This document shows, one piece after another, positions 22,446 through 31,900 of a DNA stretch of 64,000 bases. The notes under the pieces are model-generated. The model made no database searches. It worked only from the letters and a program-made list of their open reading frames with translations, and was not told the origin of the DNA. The DNA is from Colletotrichum lupini. Its lineage: Eukaryota > Ascomycota > Sordariomycetes > Glomerellales > Glomerellaceae. Numbering within the stretch: position 1 is the stretch's first letter; each line of letters begins with the position of its first letter. The translations under genes were made by a program, and so were the position numbers. The stretch is taken from assembly GCF_023278565.1 (NCBI RefSeq), contig NC_064681.1:1116001-1180000 (forward strand). Reading direction: 5' to 3'.

Positions 22446-22475
22446 GGGCGATGATATTCTGCCAGCACCTGCCGA
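22446..22475 (+). repeat. Outer element left TIR, first 30 bp
   Basis: This is the distal half of the 61-bp left inverted repeat, cut by the hAT insertion; the rest is at 28011-28041. The last 8 bp (22468-22475) were duplicated by the hAT. Confidence 0.8.
22468..22475. repeat. hAT target-site duplication, left copy
   Basis: CCTGCCGA directly precedes the hAT terminus CAGGG and is repeated perfectly at 28003-28010, after the other terminus. Confidence 0.92.
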
Positions 22476-22494
22476 CAGGGTTGGCAAATTAGTC
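22476..22494 (+). repeat. hAT left terminal inverted repeat
   Basis: Nine perfect terminal bases CAGGGTTGG, then an imperfect match to the right end. Confidence 0.9.
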
Positions 22495-22911
22495 ACTTAG
22501 TCATTAGTCATAGTCATAGTCTGACTAATATAGTCTGACTATAGTCACTAAAAAATCCTGACTAGACTAGACTAGGCTAGTATTAGTCGCTTATATAAGT
22601 AACTATAGTTAGACTTACTTAACTAATTAGTCGACTAAATTAGTCAGAAGTATTCTTAGTAAATTAAAATAATAATAATAAATTATAATAAAAATAGTAT
22701 TATACTATATAAAAATCTTAAAAAATACTATATATTAAAATATATATATATATATATATTAAAGCGTAGTACTTATTAAAGTTTAATTAAAGTAATGTTA
22801 ATTAAATAATAATTTTTACCTAGGTATTTACTTATAATAACTAATAGTTATATTATAAGGCTAATTATTAAGGACTTATAATTACTTTAATAAAGCCCGT
22901 ATAAAGAGTAG

Positions 22912-22943
<32 letters not shown>

Positions 22944-23130
22944 GAGTTATTATTATTATTATTAAAAAGTAAAAGTAAGTAAACTAAAAGAAGAAGAATA
23001 GAAGTATATATAGTTAAGTTAGATTTTTAAAAGATTCTATAGATTACTAATTAGTATTTTATTTTAAAACTCTTTTTATTATTATATTTAATAATAATTA
23101 GTTATATTATTAATATATTTCTTAAGTATT

Positions 23131-23410
23131 TTAGAAGTTTCTACGATATTCTAAAAGTTTTTACAATATTCTAAAAGTTTTTATAATATTTTAAAAGTTT
23201 TTATAATATTCTAGAAGTTTTTATAATATTTTAAAAGTTTTTATAATATTTTAAAAGTTTTTACGATATTCTAAAAGTTTCTACTATATTCTAAAAGTTT
23301 CTATAATATTTTAAAAGTTTCTACGATATTCTAAAAGTTTTTATAATATTTTAGAAGTTTTTATAATATTCTAAAAGTTTCTACGATATTTTAAAAGTTT
23401 TTATATATTC
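23131..23410. repeat. 14 tandem 20-bp units in the hAT leader (HSE-like)
   Basis: Fourteen 20-nt units run in exact register with little length variation. The least altered units (first and fifth) contain TTAGAAGTTTCTACGATATT and TTCTAGAAG. Most others differ by transitions, mainly AGAA to AAAA and TTTCTA to TTTTTA. A unit reading TTC-TA-GAA-GT-TTC would fit a heat-shock-factor site (inverted nGAAn). The ancestral reading is inference from the variants; the tandem periodicity is direct. Confidence 0.85.
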
Positions 23411-24368
23411 TATTTATAATAATAAGACTTATATAGTAATATAAGTATATATAGTATATTTATAATTAGTAATAATACTAATTATTATAAATAAAAATAA
23501 TAAAAACGTTTAGAATCTAATAGAATCTAATAGAATTTAGTAAAATTAAGTAGAATAATATTAGTAATAATTAATAATAAAGTAATTCTAAATTATTCTA
23601 GAGAGTAGTTTATTATTAATAATATTATTAATTATATCTAATAATTAGTAATATAATAGAAACCTTTAGAATCTTATAGAAAAGTAAGAAGAATATAAAA
23701 AGAGCTTAACTTTACTCCCTAAGGTCTAGTTTTACTTTTCTTAACTAAGTAATTATACTACTAAACACTATAATTGTTACGAAGGTAACTTTGTTTACCT
23801 TATTATTCGCCTTATTATCAATATTACGTAAGCAAACTATATACCATATTAATCTACGATTTCTGTAGATTATTATAGGGATTGATTATGGAAGCAATAC
23901 TGCTTATATAAGCTTACGTGAGCAATGGAAAGTACTGGAAGGTAACTGAATAATCTGGAATTTACTCGAGGCGGAATTACGTACTACGATTACGCATTCA
24001 CTTACGTATACGCTTATTAATTATATCATAATTAATAAGCAATGGAATATTCTAGTAGGAGGTTTTTATGCCTATATGTAGGCGTGTATTTGCCTACCTA
24101 GACCTTTCGTTAAGCAAGCAACTTCTCATATAGTAATTCAACTATATTACTCTCTTTACTACAAAAACCTCTTTTATATACGCTTATATCCCCTATATTC
24201 ATATATTCTTGCTTCTATATGAATATTCACTTTTCATATTCTTTATAAGAATATCCCGCATTACCTCGTTAAAGCTATACGTGCTAGAATAATTAATACT
24301 AAAAACCTCTTTTAATCTCTTTTTATTATTATTATATTATTATATTCTTCTATAAGAATCTTATTATA

Positions 24369-27170
24369 ATGGATTCTTTTATTTCAGACTCTTTTCAAGC
24401 TAGTAGCCCTATCTCTACTACTAGTAATATTCCTACTAGTAATACTACTAGTACTAGCTTTATAGACTCTTTATATAATAAAGAGGACTATAAGTTAGAG
24501 CCTAATAGCGAATCTAGTGCTTATATTTTTAAAAATAACTTATTTACTCGAACTCTTTTACCTATTAATTATATAAAAGAGAGAGAAATGTAAGTTAAAT
24601 GTACTACGTAAGTAAATATACTTTTTTATTATATATTTAAATATACTAATTAGTATTATAGGTGTAGTAAAGACTGGATTATTAAAGTTAAAGATTTCTA
24701 AACCTCTAACTTTATGAGACATTATAAGCAATCTTACCCTAATATTGCTTATAATGAAAAATCTGAAAAAAATTGAGCAAAAAGTAAGTAATATTACTAT
24801 TATTATATATTTATATATACTAATTAACGTATTATAGAAACCGATATAGTACCTATAAGAGAGTCTTTTTTTAGTAATAAAAGACCTCGTACTAGTACTA
24901 TTACCGATTTTAATAAGGAAGAGGCTTATTTAAAGATATTAGATTTTATAGTAGAAAATAACTTACCATTTTCTACTATAGATTCTAATTCTTTTAAAAA
25001 CCTTTTAAACTATTATAATAGGTATATTTTTATTATTATATTATAATACTTTATTATTTACTAATATTATATTATAGGTCAAATCCTATTATTAATAGAA
25101 AAAAGATTAGGAATTTACTAGATATTACGTATAGTAAATTTCTTTCTTTAATTAACTTAGAGATAACTGAAAATATTAAAAACTTAGGAAAATTTTCCTT
25201 TGTTTTTGATATATGGACCTCTAAGTCACAAGATGCCTATTTAGGTATTATTATAAGCTATATTAATAGCGATTTTAAGCTTATTTATAAGCTAATTAGT
25301 AAGTTATTATATATAACCCTATTTTAATATATATACTAACTAATATTTATAGTATTTAAAGACCTTACTGAATCACATACGGGTCTTTATATATATAAAG
25401 AAGTTATGGATAGTTTAGCTACTTATCTAAACTTAACTATTAATAACTTCTTTAGGTAAGTAATTATACTTAATTATATTATATTATTATACTAACTTAT
25501 ATAGTTTTACTAAAGATAATGCATCTAATAATAATACGTTTTTAGATTCTTTTAAAGCTAATTATGAATTAGCTTTAAATAAAGAGTTTAAAAACGATAT
25601 TAGATGTATTGCTTATATTATTAATATAGTAGTACAGGATATATTAACCGACTATATATCTAATACTACTGAAGAAGAAGAATTATTAAATTATACTAAT
25701 AATAATATTAGTATAATTAATAATAATCTCGCAGTTAATGAAGATATAACTACTGAGAATTTACTTAGTAGTAAGTATTCTTTTATTATATATATTACTA
25801 TATAATATATATTAACTATATATATAGGTCTTATTAAACATATCCGTAGAATTACGGTTATAGTTAAATATACTAGCGAGATTAAACGATTATTATTAGA
25901 AGGTATAGAAAAGTCTAAAAGAGACGAAACTTTACCTTTTAATTTTAATAAAAGAATTATTCCTTTAGGTAAGTTAACTAATATATATATATATAAAGGG
26001 TTTATATTAATATATTATAGATAATAAGACTAGATGGAATTCTACTTAAAGAATGATATCTACTACTTTAGAGCTTAAACCAGCTTTAGAGTATATATTT
26101 AGAAATACTAGTAATTTAGAGTATAAAAAGCTCTATTTTACTACTAGCGAGTATAAGGCTTTAAAAGATTTAGAATCTATATTCGAGATTTTTTTAAAAC
26201 CTAGTACTCGTTTACAGTCTCAACTATATATTAACCTTAATAAGGGTTTATTATATATATATACTATATATTAGTAAACTTGATAATTTAGTTATAAAGT
26301 TTAAGACTTTAAGAGAGTAACTACCTGAGCTAGTAAGTACTATTTTATTATATTTTAATATTTAAATTATATACCAATATTTTAATAGGCTATATACTAT
26401 ACGATTTTAGTAAATAGTTTAACTAAAGGAATAGTTAAACTATCTAATTACTTTCTAAAAAGATTAAGTCTATTTGATCTAGATATATATAAACCTTATA
26501 TATTAGGTTTAATTTTAGATCCTAGATTTAAACTTACACATTTTGAAAGAAATCGTTTATTATATCACTATAAAGATATAAAAAACGATGTAAAAGAGTT
26601 ATTAAAAAAAGAATATAAGTTATAAGTATTTTATTATATTTATTATTATACTATTTTACTAATTATATACTTTATAGAGTTAAAGAAGAAAAGTATGGGT
26701 CTAATATTACTAAAGAAGTATTAAAATCTACTACTTTTAATAACTCAGATTCTGATAACGACTTTTATATTAGTAATACTAATATAGAAGTAGAGTATAT
26801 TAGTTATTTTAATAAAGGCCCTTTAACTCAAGAGGTATGTATTTTTTATATAATATTTAAAATACTTATTTACTAATATATATAATAGGCTAACCCACTA
26901 TTATACTAGAAAAATAATAACTATAAATATCCTATTTTAGCTATTATAGCTAGAAGATATTTAGCTATACCAGCTACTTCAGCTTCAGTAGAGAGGGTTT
27001 TTTCTGTTTCTAGTAATATTATTACTAAAAATAGAAATAAACTACATCCCTCTACTGTATCTAAATTAATTCTTTTAAAGTATTAGCAAGTTAGTACTTT
27101 AAAAGAATTAGAGGATATTTATATAAATAATGAGGAGGATAGTAATATTATAGAAGAGGAAGAGGAATAG
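24369..27170 (+). pseudogene. hAT transposase pseudogene with about ten introns
   Basis: The gene runs from ATG 24369 to TAG 27168-27170. Introns of ~50-70 nt with GT...AG ends and ctaac/ctaat branch-like words are readable at 24590-24661, 24784-24837, 25022-25077, 25299-25352, 25456-25504, 25771-25827, 25969-26020, 26333-26388, ~26626-26677 and 26835-26888. Splicing them joins typical hAT blocks: a degenerate BED-type zinc finger (NFMRHYKQSYP), the DIWTSKS block, TKDNASNN, IRCIAYIIN and the TRWNST block. The C-terminal dimerisation region (~26926-27090, around RRYLAIPATSASVERVFS) closes the series. I count six in-frame stops, each one C-to-T or G-to-A step from Gln, Arg or Trp codons (two of them in the last exon, 26889-27170, at TGG positions), and one frameshift in a (TA)n run near 26260. 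It is therefore inactive, but only lightly damaged. Confidence 0.9.
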
Positions 27171-27215
27171 TTATTATTTTTATAGTTTTTAAGTTAGTTT
27201 TAATTTATTAATATT

Positions 27216-27335
27216 TTTACTATTTTCTTTATTTTACTATTTTCTTTATTTTACTATTTTATTTATTTTACTATTTTCTTTATTTTACTATTTTATTTAT
27301 TTTACTATTTTCTTTATTTTACTATTTTATTTATA
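27216..27335. repeat. 18-bp tandem repeat (TTTACTATTTTCTTTATT)
   Basis: About seven units of 18 nt differ by ATTT/CTTT alternation; the array lies in the 3' trailer of the hAT element just after the transposase stop. Confidence 0.8.
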
Positions 27336-27649
27336 TTATAAATTTTTTCTTTATTATTACTCTTTATTACCCTTATTATTACTCTTATTATTATCCTTAT
27401 TACTATTACTCTTATTATTACTCCTACTATTACTCTTACTATTACCCCTATTATTACTTATTTAACTATATAAAAGTAATATTTTAAAGATTTTACTATA
27501 TAGTATAATAGTTATTTAGCTTAGTAGTTTAAGTCTTTACTTTATTACTTCTTAAGGTCTAGAGTTCAATTCCCCCTTTAGTTACTAGTTTTAAGTCTTT
27601 TAATACTTAATAATTTAAATAAACTATAATTATATATAATATATAAATA

Positions 27650-27693
27650 AGTATTATTACTATTACTACTACTATTATTATTACTACTACTAC

Positions 27694-27781
<88 letters not shown>
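27650..27781. repeat. (TTA)n/(TAC)n microsatellite
   Basis: A long trinucleotide tract within the hAT 3' trailer, nearly pure TTA from about 27700 to 27780 with interspersed TAC triplets before that. Confidence 0.9.
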
Positions 27782-27783
<2 letters not shown>

Positions 27784-27870
27784 TTTTATAATAGTTAATT
27801 AAAGTATTTAATATATTTAAGGTTTTTTTTATTTATTATATATAACTAATTTAGTCGACTAGTTAGTCAA

Positions 27871-27991
27871 CTAGACTAAACTAGGCTAGTATTAGTTAAC
27901 CCCCTGACTAAACTAGGCTAATATTAGTCAACCCCCTGACTAGACTAGGCTAGTATTAGTCAGGCCCCTGACTAGACTAGACTAGACTAAA
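27871..27991. repeat. hAT right sub-terminal array, 32-bp units
   Basis: Three consecutive ~32-bp units have the core GACTARACTAGGCTARTATT and are separated by C-runs; a short (GACTA)n run follows before the terminus. The same core occurs once near the left end (22558-22588) in the same, not inverted, orientation. Sub-terminal motif arrays are transposase binding sites in studied hAT elements. Confidence 0.8.
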
Positions 27992-28010
27992 TCCCAACCC
28001 TGCCTGCCGA
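27985..28010 (-). repeat. hAT right TIR (27985-28002) and right target duplication (28003-28010)
   Basis: The terminus reads CAGGGTTGG on the minus strand and is followed immediately by CCTGCCGA, the exact copy of the left duplication. Confidence 0.92.
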
Positions 28011-28041
28011 TATCCCGCCCCCAAGTGTGGCTGCGACCGCC
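28011..28041 (+). repeat. Outer element left TIR, proximal 31 bp
   Basis: This continues the inverted repeat interrupted at 22475 and matches the inner part of the right repeat (28842-28902), including the CAAGTGTGGCTGCG core. Confidence 0.8.
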
Positions 28042-28084
28042 CCTGCCTCCGAGCCCGGAGGCCAGCTGCCCATACCCACCCACT

Positions 28085-28196
28085 TACCTACCCACTTACC
28101 TACCTACCTACCTACCTACCTACCCACCTACAACCACCACTTCGTCGACCTCGCCGTCGCTGCCGCTGCCGCTGCCGCTGCCGCTGCCGCTGCCGC
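28085..28196. repeat. (TACC)n and (CTGCCG)n microsatellites
   Basis: A TACC-rich tract (~28085-28130) and a near-perfect CTGCCG hexanucleotide tract (~28159-28196) lie between the left TIR and the ORF of the outer element. Confidence 0.85.
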
Positions 28197-28222
28197 CAAT
28201 TGAAGCTATTCCCAACGTCAAT

Positions 28223-28735
28223 ATGCCGCAAGAAGAGATTAATCGCGAAGTTAACGATCCCTTCGTCTACCAGCATACCGTCGATTACGACGATTACGGT
28301 CACGTAGAGTACGACTACCCACTTTACGGCCAGCGCTTCTCTAGCCTGCCTAAGGCCAGAGCAGCACTTAACGAGGCTGCCCACGAGGCTGGCTTTACGG
28401 TCCGAATTGTTCAACACAAGCCCTCCGGTAGAACTGCCGTTACCTATTGCTATACTCGTAGCCCGCGTTGCGATCGAAAGCAGCAACGCCTCGCAGAGTT
28501 AACCCACCCGAATAAGCGTCGCAAATCCTCGACCTCGTTACAGACTGCCGCTGGCAGATCGCTGCCAGCCTTTCGAGCGAGTCAATTGGGCAGCTGGTCA
28601 ATTGGGCAGTCAATTGGGCAGTCAATTGAGCAGTCAGTTAGGCAGTCAATTCGGCCAAATCGACGATTCCGTCAATTTAGGCCAATTCGTCAACTTAGGC
28701 CAATTCGTCGATTGCCGTACTTTTTACCAAAATAA
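28223..28735 (+). CDS. FAR1-like DNA-binding ORF of the outer element (170 aa)
   Basis: The ATG at 28223 (AATATGCCG) starts 170 codons ending TAA. The frame continues upstream through simple repeats but without an ATG. Residues ~30-90 hold a segment of the form G-x-x-F-S-S...A-A...GFTVRI...KPSGRTAVTYCYTRSPRCDRK, which resembles the FAR1/WRKY-GCM1-like N-terminal domain of Mutator-like transposases. A basic linker (KRRKSS) follows, then two runs of short repeats: SIGQ-type tetrapeptides from CAATTGGGCAGT units (~28580-28650) and RPIRQL-type units (~28665-28720). No DDE domain is present and the ORF is not RIP-damaged. It could be a surviving fragment of a transposase or a free-standing binding protein. 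Confidence 0.55.
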   Translation: MPQEEINREVNDPFVYQHTVDYDDYGHVEYDYPLYGQRFSSLPKARAALNEAAHEAGFTVRIVQHKPSGRTAVTYCYTRSPRCDRKQQRLAELTHPNKRRKSSTSLQTAAGRSLPAFRASQLGSWSIGQSIGQSIEQSVRQSIRPNRRFRQFRPIRQLRPIRRLPYFLPK

Positions 28736-28841
28736 TTTAATCGACTACAAGTCAATTAACGGCCTCTGATTAGCTCAATCTGTTCGAATGCTGACTACGC
28801 AGAGCCCAGCTTACGTGTGTGCCCGAGACCGGCGGTCGTGT

Positions 28842-28902
28842 GGCGGCCGCAGCCACACTTGGGGGCAGGATATCGGGAGGTGGTGGCAGAATATCATCGC
28901 CC
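28842..28902 (-). repeat. Outer element right TIR (61 bp)
   Basis: The reverse complement starts GGGCGATGATATTCTGCCA and matches the rejoined left repeat with four differences in 61; just beyond is TTCTTGAA (28903-28910), the right target duplication. Confidence 0.82.
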
Positions 28903-28910
28903 TTCTTGAA

Positions 28911-31900
28911 CTGCCAGTCTGTCCAGTGACGATGGTCACGTATGCGAATTCACAGCGTCTGCCCGCCTCTTTGGTCAACTTCATTGATGCTCAACGAGAT
29001 ACCCATGTCACGATCGAAATCTGCCAAGCCAACTAACCCGCGTCCACCACATTGTACCTATCGAATGTCTCACTTTTTGGCGCTCCCATTCCTTAGCCTT
29101 ATGCTGAACCAAGCTGCCTCGCACAAGCTCACCTTCGAGCCGTTTGTTGATTCTCGATCAGCCACGAAACTCTTCATGAGAGTCAAATGCGCACTCGGCC
29201 GCCGCCCAGCTCGGACAGCGGCGCACCTGCCCACCACCACGAGGTTTATCAAGTCTGGACCTTCCGCACCATCGACTTGACGACTCTAGTTCGGACGGAG
29301 TAAGGAGTGCACTTTCACGATCACCGGTCTGCTCCATTCATCGGTCAGATACGTTCAGTTGGCGTCAGCAGATAGCCAATCTGGTGCCTCCCATCCGTCT
29401 GGGCGATAGGAATCCCCCGAACCCCCCCCCTTCCCAAGGCCCCGAGCTTTCCACTGATTACGACTCACGTTGACATTGCCTCCCCCAATCCGACTTGGCC
29501 CACCCCCACGACTTCCAAACAGGGGGAACAACAGCACTAACGCACCACCGCCATCTGACAGACTTGAGGAGAACCGCCCGGCCGGCATCCCCGCAAAAAC
29601 CCGCCAAAGACATTGACTTCAAGGTCTCATAGACGACAGACATTCTGGGAACTATGGCTCGCATTTCTTCATCGCCAGTGCAGGCCGCCTTTGCATGGTT
29701 GAACTTAATTCCAACATGCCTTACTTCATCGGTGCTTTCTTCTTTCTGCAAAAGACCGGCAATAGGGTCTCATTGGTTGCCGGCTTGTCTTTGTCTATAT
29801 GTGGCTGGCTGCTGGGCATGAGGCTTTGGAAGCCGTGGCGGTAGCCTTTGACCCAGCAAAGCCAACGACAACATGTTACAGCTCCTGCTTGGCAGAGGCT
29901 ACCTTCACGACATCTGATCATATACATCGCGCCCACAAAACTGCTTGCGCCGCGTCGTACGAGTTCCTCTATCACAGCAATAGTCGAGCTTGGGGGTCTG
30001 TCCTTCGTCTGATCTGGAGATCTTAGCCGAGCACAGATGCGGTGCCGTCTCGAGCTTGCGGTCACAAGTCTCCAATAGGGAATCCATCTCAGCTCATTCT
30101 GGTGGGAGATGGTACCTCGAAGCGAGGTTCGAGAGCAGCCTAATCCGTAGTGTGCCTTTGCAGTACGGTTCTAGATCACACCGAGATGAATCATTGTCGA
30201 GAAGTATTACTCCGTACCAGACAAAGAGTTCATGTGAGGACAACGAGTTCTCATGACAGCAACATCTCTGTTATGCGTCGCTTGGCATCCACGCATGTTA
30301 GTCGGGCGATTGCTGCGATCCATAATTCGGCATCAACATACTGTGACAAGCCAAGCAGATGGGCCTGTCGAAGAAATAGGCGTGTTGGAGGGTACTAACC
30401 TGGAATACGTCGCATCCAGAAAGCTGGGTGAGGCCGCAAGAGACACACGACCCATGTCCCAAACGGGCCTCGTTGCTTCTCCTTATCTGCCGGGCCCAAT
30501 CTTTCTTCATGTACAGAAATGCTGAAGATACGATGACCAACGCGCCAACGCAACTTCCGCAACGGCTGCCAGGCTTGCACGTGGAGTGGGTCTCTTCTTC
30601 TCGATGCCTAATTTCTATTGCATCTATGCATCCGACCCATGGATACATTCCAAGAACTAATGTCAAAGAACTCGCCTTGGCCCCATTTCGCGGTCGTGAC
30701 CGCACGGAGAATTGAGAATGGAGGAAGCACGAAGTCGCTACAAATACTGGTACTGGTATGGTATTGGAAACCACCATCTCGGATCCAGGCGTACAGAACC
30801 TCTCAGATTCGGACTATACCTTATGTCTCTGACACACATCGATTATCCATAGGTTGCTTGTAGCCTCACACACCCGTCTTCCCACGACCACCACCACCGG
30901 CGTTTCGCACCACCACTATTTACTTCGTCCGATGGCTACAATCCACTCAACAAGCTATGTCGACTCAGTCGTTCCATGGCTCCGGGACGACGGCGGCAAG
31001 CACGGCAGCGGTATTCCCAAGGCAATCCCGGAACGACGGCACAAACGGTATCCACACTACCGGACGAATTCAAGCTACCGATCACGGGAGAAGCCGAGTT
31101 CCTCGCTGCCCCTCCAGCCTCCTCCAGCCCGGGCGGGGCCGTGCCGACGACGGGGTATCCGCGACTCGCCGGGCGGGCGCGCTTCATCGAGTCATCCATC
31201 GGTTGATTCGAGACTGACGGTGAATTAAGGCAAGCCGAGTGGCGCTAAAGCCTTCACTGGGTGGTAATTTGGAGGAAACCGTCTTGTCATCCAGGCTTGC
31301 GCCTAGTGCCGTTCGTTGAGGCAGCCCATCGAATCGCCCACTTGTTAGAGAACCAAGTGTGCGGGACCCCGACCGCTCGAAATTTCGCTGTGTCGAGCCG
31401 TAGCCGGCAGACCCATGTGAGCCTTCGTCAGGAACGCCAACAATGTGCCAACTGCTTCCTCCTGGTTGGACAAATAAAGCATCGATGTTTGCGATTGACA
31501 CGAGGCAGCATCGCACCCACCCTCTCGTCGGACGGCATCCGACCTCCGCAATCCCCGGTAATGGCACCAGGACCGGTGCGGGGAAACGACAGAACTTAAT
31601 CCTCTCCTTGACTCTCATCGACAATCAGCGAGATCATCGTGATCCTGAGCAGCCAGGGTGACCGAGGTCGCGACTCGCCAGTCTTTGTTTGGCCCTACTT
31701 TTGCATGACACGAACGGAATTTGGTCCTCTCCCAGAGTTTTCACAGTCCACAGATGGCCACCAGAGGCGATCAAGCCCACCAGCTCCCTAGGGAGCCAGC
31801 GATATTGATGCCGTGCGCTCGATGGGTCACATTCAATTCGCATCGCGACGTCACCGATCTCTCGGGACCTAGGGGGAAACCCAATCCCGCGCAGACACGG

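Larger units (their letters stand above)
22476..28002 (+). mobile_element. Complete 5,527-bp hAT transposon, AT-rich and mutated
   Basis: The ends are inverted: left CAGGGTTGGCAAATTAGTC (22476-22494), right reading CAGGGTTGGGATTTAGTC on the minus strand (27985-28002). The 8-bp duplication is exactly that expected of hAT. Sub-terminal GACTAGACTAGGCTAGTATT-like motifs occur at the left (22558-22588) and as a tandem array at the right (27871-27991). The transposase pseudogene occupies 24369-27170, with a 1.9 kb leader that includes a 14-unit 20-bp array and a 0.8 kb trailer of AT-rich simple repeats. CA/TG dinucleotides are depleted but less completely than after 41.6 kb. Confidence 0.93.
22446..28902 (+). 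mobile_element. ~0.92 kb MULE-like element with 61-bp TIRs, split by a nested hAT element
   Basis: Removing the hAT insertion and its duplicated 8 bp (5,535 bp) leaves 922 bp bounded by inverted repeats that match at 57 of 61 positions. The left repeat is 22446-22475 plus 28011-28041, the right is 28842-28902, and both start GGGCGATGATATTCTGCCA. Flanks are an 8-bp direct repeat with one mismatch. Inside is one intact ORF (28223-28735) whose front half looks like a FAR1-type DNA-binding domain, as found at the N terminus of Mutator-like transposases. No DDE catalytic domain is present, so the element is probably non-autonomous. Composition is normal, unlike the hAT. An 8-bp duplication is at the short end for MULEs, so the superfamily is an inference. 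Confidence 0.75.

Noticed and set aside
23131..23410. CRISPR-like regular repeat
   Set aside because: The units are contiguous tandem repeats without spacers, in a eukaryotic transposon.
22495..28000. Mitochondrial DNA insertion suggested by AT richness
   Set aside because: hAT termini, target duplication, spliceosomal introns and transposase blocks explain the whole segment.
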